From Scilla litardierei (lineage: Eukaryota; Streptophyta; Magnoliopsida; Asparagales; Asparagaceae), in the NCBI GenBank assembly GCA_030789695.1, contig CM061134.1, forward strand, positions 59,589,334 to 59,653,333: DNA of 64,000 nucleotides. Direction: 5' to 3'. Positions 55,175 through 64,000 of this stretch are shown one piece after another. The stretch's first letter is position 1, and each line of letters opens with the position of its first letter. A program made the position numbers and the translations under genes. The notes beneath the pieces were generated by a model. It had not been told where the DNA came from and did not search any database. It saw nothing but the letters and a program-made list of their open reading frames with translations.

Positions 55175-56908
55175 TGTAATGCCCTGATAGCTACTGCACA
55201 AGTACTAAGGGGGGGTGTATAGTACTTTAAAATAATCAAGAGTATAATTCCTAATTATCGTGCAAACTCAACCAACAATGCGGAATGAAAATTGACAAAC
55301 AAGAATTAAGCAATGCAAACAAACGATGTAACGGGTTTGGATCCACCCAAGTCTCCCCGACTTGTTCTCGGTGATCCTACGTCCCAAACACCCGGATCCC
55401 CTCCGGCTACTTGAGTTAGAATCCTCTAACCCAAGTTTTGCACTATGAAATTCTTGTAGAAAACCTCTACAAGATCAAATCATACACAAATGAAAATGTG
55501 ACTCTCACAAACCGGGATCACAAACTTCTCTCACAACCGAGAGATAAACTTGCAAAATCAAAGTAAATGATACAATTAACACTTACCAACAAAATCATAT
55601 GCCTTGAGTAAAACTTACAGATTTTAGGGCAAGGAGGATTTTGAGGAAGAGAATGTCACCAAACCCTAGCTCCACCAAGATGAACAGCGATCGAAGGCTA
55701 GGATGGAGTTGGTGACTTTGAATCAAGCTCTTGGCTTGAGTGGCTCACAATGAAGAGAATCTCTCTTGAGGAAATTAGGGCTCAAGGAGTTTGGAGAGAT
55801 TCTTGTGAGAAATGAGGAAGCTTTTGAAATGGAATTGAATGCTTTCTCTTTGATCTCTAAATCACAATAAATGTCAGCCTTGAATGCTATGAAGAAGAAT
55901 CACAAGTATATATAGGATAGAGAGAAGAGAGAAGGAAAATTCGTAGCAATTAATGCTCCAACGGCTCTATTCTGAAGCAGTCTAATCGGTCTAAGAAGGA
56001 TCACTGACCGATTAGTTTTGCAACTAGTCGGTCGGTGATTCTTCTTGGACCGACTAAGTGGTTGACAGCCCAGAAAGATAGTTCAGGAGATATAGAACTA
56101 GTCGGTCTAAGAAGACTTGCCAACCAACTAGTTTGACAACTAGTCGGTCGGTGAGTGTTCTTTGACCGACTAAGCAGTTGAAAAACAATAAGCTAAACAC
56201 AAGAGAACTAGTCGGTCTAAGAACAAATTCCAACCGACTAGTTTCACAACTAGTCAGTCGATGGATGTTCTTGGACCGACTAACGAGTCAATAGTAGCTC
56301 AGGCTGAAAAGTGAAAGTATAACTAGTCGGTCTAAGAAGGATTCTTAACCGACTAGTTTGACAACTAGTCGGTCGGTGAACCTTCTTAGACCGACTAATT
56401 GGTCAACAGTGAAGAGGCTGAATTGAGCAAGGCAATCTAGTCGGTTCAAGAAGGATTCTTAACCGACTAGATGACAATCTAGTCGGTTGGTTCTTCTTCT
56501 TGAACCAACTAAGATGTACTAGAAGCCGCGAAATGAAGTGTAAAGCTTTGGGAAAGTTTCTATGGGCTTCTACGATAATCCTAGCTCTAAGATATGAGCG
56601 TTATGAAGATTATAATGTAAGTCCTACTCAAGGCTTAACATTCTACGAAAAAAAGCTAGAAGACTATAAAATAAACTAGACGAACCGTCTTCAAAGCTTC
56701 AATCCGAATCTCTTGACTTCAATAATGCTCCTAGAGCTTCAATGAAGCTTCATGCACACGATCACAAGCTTTGAGAAGTCTTGAGACGTCGCTTTTGATG
56801 TACGTAGAATTTGGCGACGATCTCCATAACTGCGCTCACAAAGAGTTAGTTCACGATATTTATGTGTGTTCATCATCAAAACCAAATCCGGGGAATCAAT
56901 ACTCAACA
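55175..56908 (-). repeat. copia-3 3' LTR
   Basis: 1734 bp; on the minus strand TGTTGAGTATTGATTCC to GGGCATTACA. The dyad array is at 55980-56515, TATA box at 55906-55915. Related to, but clearly different from, the copia-2 LTR. Its array and flank (to about 56620) are the best match to the U3 block of the Ty3 Tekay LTR. Confidence 0.92.
55980..56515 (-). repeat. Dyad array GACCGACTAG / CTAGTCGGTC in copia-3 LTR
   Basis: Five units of about 115 bp. In plus orientation the order AGTCGGTCTAAGAAG, GACCGACTAGTTT, ACAACTAGTCGGTCGG, GACCGACTAA repeats. The last unit runs into CTAGTCGGTTGGTTC and AACCAACTAAGATG, as does the Tekay array. Confidence 0.88.
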
Positions 56909-56924
56909 TTCTCCCCCTTTTTGG
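56909..56924 (-). promoter_or_regulatory. copia-3 polypurine tract
   Basis: CCAAAAAGGGGGAGAA on the minus strand, abutting the LTR start TGTTGAG. Confidence 0.88.
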
Positions 56925-57803
56925 TGATGACAAACCAACATAAATAATAATCAATAATAATGAGTCAAAAGAAATTTACTTACTCCCCCTGCATTGATGA
57001 CACGTTAATTCCATATTAAATAATAATCATACGCATCAAGCAGACGAGGAAAGTATAAAATATGAACCCAATTATTGAAATTTAGGATCTAAATCCATTT
57101 TTATATCTTAACTCCCCCTGAATCTAACATATCAAATTAGATTCACGGTAAATTGCTTTAAATATCATTTAGCACATCGTCATTATTAATTCTCTCCCCC
57201 TTTGGCATTAGCAAAAAGAGCGGGAGGAGATCAACGACAACAACAATGGCTAAAATAAAAGCATGAGAGTCGAAGAATACGAGCACGGTCCAAATGACAC
57301 CAAAGCAAAATAACGAAGAAAATCAAAGCGTGCCAACGAGACCATAGTCGAAAATCGAAAAATGAAATCATCAAAAACCAAATCAATTTCACGTATTGAG
57401 TTATGGAACATACTCTCCAATATCAACATTCTTAGTGAATTTAGTGCATGGAAAACAATTCTATGTTTTCATAGAAACAATTCTATTTAATCAATATAAT
57501 CGTCGAGCGACGAAATCAACATCAGAGACAAAAAGAATATAATGTGCACACTGAAGGAAATGGCAACACGATGTATATATATATAACATGATACATCAAA
57601 AAGTATACATCCGCCAACACAAATATAAACGATCATCAGATCGGTGCACAACATACAACATATGTCTCAACAGACATCAAAACGAGCATACATCAAAATG
57701 TATCACCAGAACATACAAAGATACATCAAAAATACATAACCGCCCAACTATCCTACCCCACTCTCTCACGACAAAATAGATCATCCAAGTGCACATGGGA
57801 GAG
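56925..57803 (-). other. copia-3 3' non-coding region with repeated GGGGGAG motifs
   Basis: Counterpart of 39209-40171. CTCCCCC on the plus strand recurs near 56983, 57111 and 57194 besides the polypurine tract. No gene. Confidence 0.6.
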
Positions 57804-59359
57804 TCATCCAACGCAAGCCCAGGAGGCGAAGGCAGGATCAGTAACAGCAGCAGGCTGTGTAGAAGGAGTGGTGGTCTCTGGATCGACTGGAGTAGTAGAA
57901 GTCTCGGGAACGACGGGGGTGTCCACCGAAGGGAGGGTGGCAGCAGGAGTGCACTCGGGAGCACCAGTAGAAGAAGTGCCAACAGAAGTACCCTCGGGGG
58001 CACGAACAGGAGAAGCAACAAGCTCCTCAAGATCAGCATCGTCCATGTCTACCTCGTCAGAAACTGTAGGAGGAACCTCAATGCCCAAGTGAGAGCAGAT
58101 GCGAGCAAGCATCTCCTCACATCGAGCAATGCGAGCCTCCTGACGGCTCTGAGAAGCTGAAGAGTCAGTGCGTGAAGGCGGAGGAGGAGCAGAAGGGGTA
58201 GTCCGCTGAACGTGACGCAAGGCCGCAAGAGACTTCTTGACGGTAGTCGCGTTCAAGGGAGGACCCAACGGACGCTGATCATCAGGAGGGAGAGGGACAC
58301 CAAAGTGACGGAATACCAGAGTCAGCAGGCAGGGATAAGGAATATGGGCAGACTTGGTGGATTTCCTTATACACTCAAAGGAATCCATCTTGTCAAGGAT
58401 AATGCGGGCCCAATTTATCTCGCTCCCCATAAAAAGAGCGTAGATAAGCTTAAGAAAAGGCTGTGAGGGCAAGCTGGAGCAGCCGTACTTCGATAGAAGA
58501 CACGACTTCAGAATAAGATTAATAACCCACGCATTAGGCTTGAAAGATTTCGATGGAACTCCAATCATGGCGGGAGGGATGACATGGAACATCTCAGCAA
58601 GCATGGTCTGGTCAAGATCGTGGATATTATCCACGGAGATATCAGAAGGTAGCAGGTTAGAGGATGAGACACCAATCAACTGTCCTAAGATCTGTGAGGA
58701 CAATAGGTGTCCCCAAGACAGTGGTCTCAATGCAGTGGGTGTCAGCATACTCACCCCGTACTCGATTGGCATAGAACAATTTGATGAGTCTGGGGTACGG
58801 ATGAGGATTCCCCTTGGATCATGGTGAAGATAATCTAGTAGGTCGCTATAGGAGAGGAGATCTGTGAGATGTGGAAAGTCAGAGAACTGAACAAAGTGCT
58901 CCAAAATCAACGGACAATGCTCAATACGATTATATGCCGCAAGACACAACGGGTCATCGCGACACAACGAGATATCGACACCACCCAAAGGCATGGGAGC
59001 CTTCCCCTTAGACGAACGAGAGGAAGATCGAGGAGGAGGAGTAGGAGCCTTCTCGGTAGGCTCGGTCTCCGGGATATACTTATCGTCTGAGTCAGGTGGT
59101 GAGGTCGAGCACGGAAGGGTCCATGAGTTAAAATCTTTTCTTTGGCCTTGGTCCGAGGCTTGGGTTGAGATTGAGATGTGGCTCTGGGCTTGGAAACGGC
59201 GGTCCTCTTCTTCTTGAGGGGAGGCGAGGAAGAGGAGGGAGAGGTAGGCATACGAGTGGATTTGGCACGACTTTTGGGTTGAGGAGGGTCGGTAGGAGGA
59301 GACTCGACGGTCATGGGAGACGGAGTGGAAGGACGGATAGGGATTCGTGTTCTCACCAT
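57804..59359 (-). pseudogene. copia-3 ORF3 (one frameshift)
   Basis: Homologue of copia-2 ORF3. ATG 59359 starts MVRTRIPIRPSTPSPMTVES with the same Pro/Ser and Lys/Arg-rich N-terminus. A frameshift lies near 59100-59170; the other frame then runs open to 57804 with GGVDISLCRDDPLCLAAYN, ISVDNIHDLDQTMLAEMF, VPSKSFKPNAWVINLILKS and the SFECIRKSTKSAHIPYPCLL block. The Pro/Ala/Thr-rich tail is shorter and different. Conservation of the middle against variable ends suggests a folded core under selection in the past. Function unknown; no signal peptide or membrane segment. Confidence 0.75.
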
Positions 59360-59786
59360 GATATAGAGACGAGACAACATAAACAAACGAAATAGACCTA
59401 GAAGTGAACCCTAAATCGAATGAAAACGGAAACCCTAATACGAACCCTAATAAAAACGATCGGAAACTAAAGAAATCGAGCCCTAAAAGCTGAGAGATAG
59501 AGAGTAGATACACCCTAGGACGGAGGAGAGGGGCTCTGGAGGACCGGCAGCGGCTGACGGCAGCCGAAGACGGCGACACACGGCGGAGGAAGAAGAACGG
59601 ACGAGGGGTTTAGGGTTTTGGAAGAGATCGCGCACCGATTAGAATGAGTTCTAATCGGCGCGGGCGAGATATAAATCGATTCAGCGGTCAAAAGACACAA
59701 ATGCCCCTGCATAATTAGTCGGTCTAAGTTCAAGTGCTGACCGACTAGAATGCAATCTAGTCGGTCGGTAGATGAGCTTGAACCGA
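59360..59786 (-). promoter_or_regulatory. Putative ORF3 promoter of copia-3 (array, TATA box, leader)
   Basis: Minus strand: dyad units at about 59786-59712, then TATA-like GATTTATATC at 59668-59677 and a leader of about 310 nt to ATG 59359. copia-2 has the same order with about 320 nt from TATA to ATG. Confidence 0.55.
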
Positions 59787-62768
59787 CTAAGTGCAAACAG
59801 TAACATGATCATCTAGGAAATAGTGACGAACATCTATGTGTTTAGAACGGGAATGGTGTACCAGATTCTTAAAGAGACATATTGCACTTTGGTTGTCCAC
59901 CATGATAGGGCAAGTATCACAGTTTATACCGAAGGCTTTAAGAGTGTGTCTCATCCAAAGAACCTGAGCACACGCAGCACTGGCGGCAATATATTCCGCC
60001 TCGGTGGTTGAAAGTGATACGGAATTCTGCTTCTTGGAAAACCAAGAGACAAGAGAATTTCCTATAATATGGCAAGTGCCACTAGTACTTTTCCTGTCGG
60101 ATTTGCATCCAGCATAATCTGCGTCACTATATGAGATTAACTCATATGTGCTAGACTTTGGATAATATAATCTGTAGTCGAGTGTGTAACTTAAATAACG
60201 GAAAATACGTTTTACCGATATTAAGTGTGATTCCTTATGTTGTGACTGATAACGAGCACATACACATACAGCAAACATAATATCAGGCCGACTGGTAGTA
60301 AGGTATAATAAACTACCTATCATACCTCGATATAGACGAATGTCTACATCTTTGCCACCCGTATCTTTATCAAGATGTGTAGTAGTGCTCATTGGAGTCT
60401 TCTTGCCAGAAGCATTCTCCATTCCAAATCGCTTTAGCAACTCCACCGTGTACTTGGTTTGGTGGATGAAGATTCCATCGTGCATTTGGCGAATTTGGAG
60501 ACCTAAGAAATATTTGAGCTCACTCATGTGGCTCATCTCAAATTGGTCCTTCATGACATTAGAAAACTCTTCGCAAAGAGTGAAGTTTGTAGCACCAAAA
60601 ATGATATCATCAACATAAATTTGAACTAAAATAATATCATGATTCGCATACTTAACAAATAGTGTAGAATCAACTTCACCCATTTTAAAACCCAAATCCA
60701 AAAGAAAGTTCTTTAGGCGGTCATACCAAGCTCTAGGAGCTTGTCTCAAACCATAAAGTGCTTTCTTAAGTTTGAAAACGTGATTTGGAAACTTTTCATT
60801 TATAAAACCCGGAGGTTGAGAAACATAAACTTCCTCAACGACATCTCCGTTTAAAAACGTACTTTTTACATCCATTTGAAAGAGTTTAAAATCTTTATGG
60901 CATGCAAAAGATAACAACAACCTAATAGATTCTAATCTAGCTACAGGAGCAAAGGATTCTTCGAAATCAATACCTTCCTCTTGCTTGTAGCCTTGAGCTA
61001 CTAACCGAGCTTTGTTCCGGACGACGTTTTGGTTCTCGTCGGTCTTGTTCTTGAAAATCCACTTCGTTCCTATAACTGTGTGGTTCTTCGAAGGCAATGA
61101 AACAAGCTCCCAAACCTCATTCCTCTCAAACTGAATGAGTTCCTCCTCCATGGCTAGGATCCAAGCACTATCTTCGCACGCCTCGTTGATATTCTTTGGC
61201 TCTATTGAAGAGGCAAAGGCACAATGAGCGAAGTAGTTGACTTGAGATCTCGTCTTGACACTATCAAGTATGTTGCCAGTGACTTGCTCATAGGGATGGT
61301 CACGAACTGTATGAAGCCGTTTGGGAACTCCCTGATCACTAGGAACATTCTCAAAAGAATCATCAGTAGGGTTAGTATCAATAGAATCAATAGAATTAGA
61401 ATTACCAATAGAATCGTATATAACTTCCATGGAGTCATCATCATTGATAATTCTAGACGGGACAAAATTTTCATTGAATGAAACATGAAGTGATTCCTCG
61501 ATCGTTGAGGTTCTTTTGTTGAATATCCGGTAGGCTTTGCTACGGGAGGAATATCCAACAAATATCCCCTCATCGGATCTTGGATCAAAATTTTCCAAAC
61601 TCCCATACGTGTTTTTAATAAAACATTTTGCGCCAAAAACTCGAAAATGTTTAACTTGAGGCAATCTACCAAACAACAATTCATAACAAGTTTGTTTGGT
61701 GCCGGGCCTCAAGAGTATCCTATTAAACGCATAGCAAGCGGTATGTATCGCTTCCGCCCAAAATTGATGGCCAAGTTGGCTATCATCAAGCATTGTGCGA
61801 GCACATTCCACTAGCGTCCTATTCTTTCTCTCAACAACACCATTTTGAGGAGGTTCGCGAGGGAAGGAATAGGTGTGAGTAATACCAACTTCATCACAAA
61901 AGTTTGAGAAAGACTCATTCTCAAATTCCCCTCCATGATCACTACGAATAGTGACAATGGTGGTTCCAATGAGATTTTGTACTTCCTTCACAAATATTGT
62001 GAAGTTTTCAAAAACTTAATTTTTATTACTCAAAGAAAATACCCAAGTAAATCTAGAAAATTCATCAACGATGACAAGTCCATATCAAGCATTCCTTAAT
62101 GACGCAACTCTAGTTGGCCCAAAAAGATCTAGATGTAAAAGCTCTAGAGGCCGTTTAGAGGAAATGCTTTTCTTAGGTTTGAATGACGATTTCGGAAGTT
62201 TGCCTCGTTGACACGAGTCACAAAAGCTTTTCTTTTGGAAAGTAAGCTTAGGAAATCCTTTAATAGAATTTAACTTGGATAGCTTAAAAAGTGTTCCAAA
62301 GTTCACATGACCAAAACGTCGATGACATAAGTGTTGTTCACTTGTGTTGGCAATGAGACATTGTTCATATGATTTTGAAAGATCTAGGATATATATATCC
62401 TTATGGCGTGTGCCAGAAAATAACAAATTATTATTATCTTTATTAAAAATATGACACATTCCTTTTGCAAAGCTAACTTTGTAACCTTTATCGCAAAGTT
62501 GGCTTATTGAAATAAGATTGTGATTTAAGCCTTTAACAAGGTAAACATCACTTATTAGAGGTTTAGATGGGTTACCAACTTTACCAACACCAATGATGGT
62601 TCCGCTCTCGTTGCCTCCAAAGACAACACGGTTCCCATTTGCAATGGGCACCACTCCGGCGAGCAATTGAGCTTCACCCATCCTGTGTTTTGAACACCCG
62701 CTATCGAGTATCCTCCCATCCTTGGAGCTAAATTTGGATTTGTTGCTCCGTTTCTTTTTCTTGAGCAC
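59787..62768 (-). pseudogene. copia-3 pol (protease, integrase, RT, RNase H)
   Basis: From 62768: Lys-rich start, protease with ILDSGCSKH, GAG-pre-integrase with HRRFGHVNF, CDSCQRGK zinc residues, LHLDLFGPTR. TGA at 62085-62087 and a TAA near 62018 interrupt the integrase start; the same frame is then open from 61991 for 734 codons: [24 protein letters not shown], chromodomain-free linker, RT with [13 protein letters not shown] and YVDD, RNase H with YSDADYAG and TTEAEYIAA. The last 50 or so residues of RNase H seen in copia-2 are missing after DDHV because of a deletion into the ORF3 promoter spacer. Protease and DDE residues remain. Confidence 0.88.
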
Positions 62769-62914
62769 CTAAAGATAGAAATATCATTCCATGGTACCCA
62801 AGGTCATTGGGTCCTAAAAGATTAGACCTTTGGAAGCCAAGTCCAATTGGACTTAGACTTTCCAACATAATCATCATTGTGCACGACATTCATAAAATAG
62901 GAATTCATATATGC

Positions 62915-64000
62915 TTATTTTTCATGCATGTTAGTGTTCTTCGGGCCCCAAATAGTGAATTTTTTGGGAGCCATATTCCTATTGGGAGCATACATACGTT
63001 GTTGATTTCTACGTGATGCATGTCGTGGATAAGCATATGGCACATGATGAAATGGTGGTGGCGACATATGATATGGTGCATGATGGTAATTGTTCATATG
63101 ATAGTGATGTGGATGAACATATGCATGTGGGGGAACACGTGCGTGAGTGTGTCTCACTTGGTGTGCACGTGCTCGTGGACGTGGAGCATAAAAATCATCA
63201 TACGTGTGAACATGTGGAGTATGAGGTGTGTTCCTATGTGGGATGGTATTGGTGTACATAAATGCATGACCCTTCTTTAGAGGTCCACCCAAAGTGGGTT
63301 TCTTTCCAAATGGGGGTGTGTACCTAGTGGAAGCACCATTGGTAGAAGAGCTACTCATGGAGTGTTTACTCCAACTAGTTAAGGCATCGGAAGTTGGCCT
63401 TACAAAGGTGGTGGAAGATTTGGATAAATTTTCCATCTTATACCCCAAGCCAATACGATGATTGGCCGGAAGTAAGTCATTTAGGATATTATCCAAATGG
63501 TCCTTACCTTTATTGAATTTATTAATTCGGCCTAATGTGGACTCATACTTCTCGGTGAGAGAAAGTATAGAAGTATCCAAAGTGGACACTTAAGTTGTGA
63601 GTACACAAACACGAGACTTAAGATTCTCATTCTCAATACTGAAAGTTGAGTTTCGAGAAATCAAATCCGCTATCTCGCGTTCATCCGATTCCCCAATATG
63701 AACATGCTCAAGTTGAGATTTGAGATTTACAATCTCATTTCTCAAACCTTCAACAACGGTGTCGTTGTTGATGATGATAGGCTTAGGTGAGGTTTGGATA
63801 CTAGTTAGCTCGTCTTTAATCTTTGTATATCTATTTACCAATTTAGAATACTTAGACCAAATTTGCTCATTAGCTAATCTAAGATCATCCATCGTTACCT
63901 CATCGCCTTCATCCTCGCTTTCATCGGAAGAGGTCTCTTGATCACGTTCATCTCTTGCCATGAAGCACATATGAGCTTGCTCCACTTGTTCATCATCCGA
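62915..64000 (-). pseudogene. copia-3 gag, C-terminal part (continues beyond window)
   Basis: From the window edge: acidic region with EQAHMCFMARDERDQ and EVTMDDLRLANEQIW, coiled coil, a TAA at 63590-63592 where copia-2 has a Gln codon, then LTEKYESTLGRINKFNKGKD and a His/Tyr-rich linker (HTPHVHTYDDFYAPRPR). A stop lies at 62915. After it TWLPKV followed by a stop sits 59 nt before pol, as in copia-1. The zinc knuckle and N-terminus lie outside the window. Confidence 0.85.

Larger units (their letters stand above)
55175..64000 (-). mobile_element. copia-3: SIRE/Maximus-type element, 3' part, runs off the window
   Basis: Minus strand, in element order from the right: gag (from beyond 64000), protease, integrase, RT, RNase H, ORF3, polypurine tract, 3' LTR. 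Close relative of copia-2 but with protease and integrase kept. It has a few stops and frameshifts and a deletion after RNase H. The 5 bp left of it are TATGA (55170-55174); the partner would lie outside. Confidence 0.9.

Noticed and set aside
55051..55239. His/Thr repeat protein on the minus strand
   Set aside because: Translation of the (GT)n microsatellite.

Overview
The window looks like a transposon-rich, gene-poor stretch of a flowering-plant nuclear genome. Nearly all of it is LTR retrotransposons of both superfamilies plus L1-type LINEs, many nested inside one another. There is no complete ordinary host gene. The only host-derived sequences I recognise are broken exons of a DEAD-box RNA helicase (RH20/RH30 type) and of a CTP synthase, at about 50.8-53.7 kb.

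Layout. (1) 1-17591, minus strand: a Tekay/Del-type Ty3 chromovirus. Its 3' LTR (1-1210) is cut by the window edge. The gag-pol region (5894-1252) is open throughout if two apparent spliceosomal introns are removed. Its 5' LTR (6047-7779 plus 16978-17591) is split by a non-autonomous relative, a large retrotransposon derivative (LARD, 7780-16972). The LARD has a perfect GGTAC target duplication, two 2813-bp LTRs with no mismatch seen by eye, and a non-coding 3.6-kb interior. The Tekay element itself sits in the 5' LTR of an old SIRE/Maximus-type Ty1-copia element (copia-1, 17592-22340), which is decayed and ends abruptly in reverse transcriptase. (2) 22341-48350, plus strand: an L1 LINE (LINE-A). 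It is split after its endonuclease domain by a gag-only Ty3 element of Athila/Tat affinity (24908-45098, TSD TTGGA). That element is split by a SIRE-type copia (copia-2, 28390-42052, TSD AATTG), whose gag is split by a 5'-truncated L1 (LINE-B, 30616-33130, TSD of 16 bp). (3) 48351-55174: unclassified sequence, a copia-type LTR remnant with a CAGTCGNCTG array, the helicase and CTP synthase fragments, a Ty3-type LTR remnant with a CACGGCCGTG array, and a (GT)n microsatellite. (4) 55175-64000, minus strand: the 3' part of a third SIRE-type copia (copia-3), which runs off the window.

How it works together. The Tekay element carries Gag, protease, reverse transcriptase, RNase H, integrase and a chromodomain-like tail. 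The LARD shares its primer-binding region, polypurine tract and terminal LTR half, so it was probably copied by Tekay-encoded proteins. The gag-only Ty3 element lacks pol and would likewise need a helper. The two SIRE copies carry an extra ORF (ORF3) downstream of pol.

Points that stand out. (a) There are two frame-restoring introns in the Tekay gag-pol. (b) A U3 block of about 600 bp, with its array of GACCGACTAG/CTAGTCGGTC dyads, is shared by a Ty3 LTR and Ty1-copia LTRs, which suggests exchange across superfamilies. (c) The same dyad array plus a TATA box occurs inside the SIRE elements, about 310-320 bp upstream of ORF3, and looks like an internal promoter. (d) Four LTR families each place a short-dyad array upstream of the TATA box.
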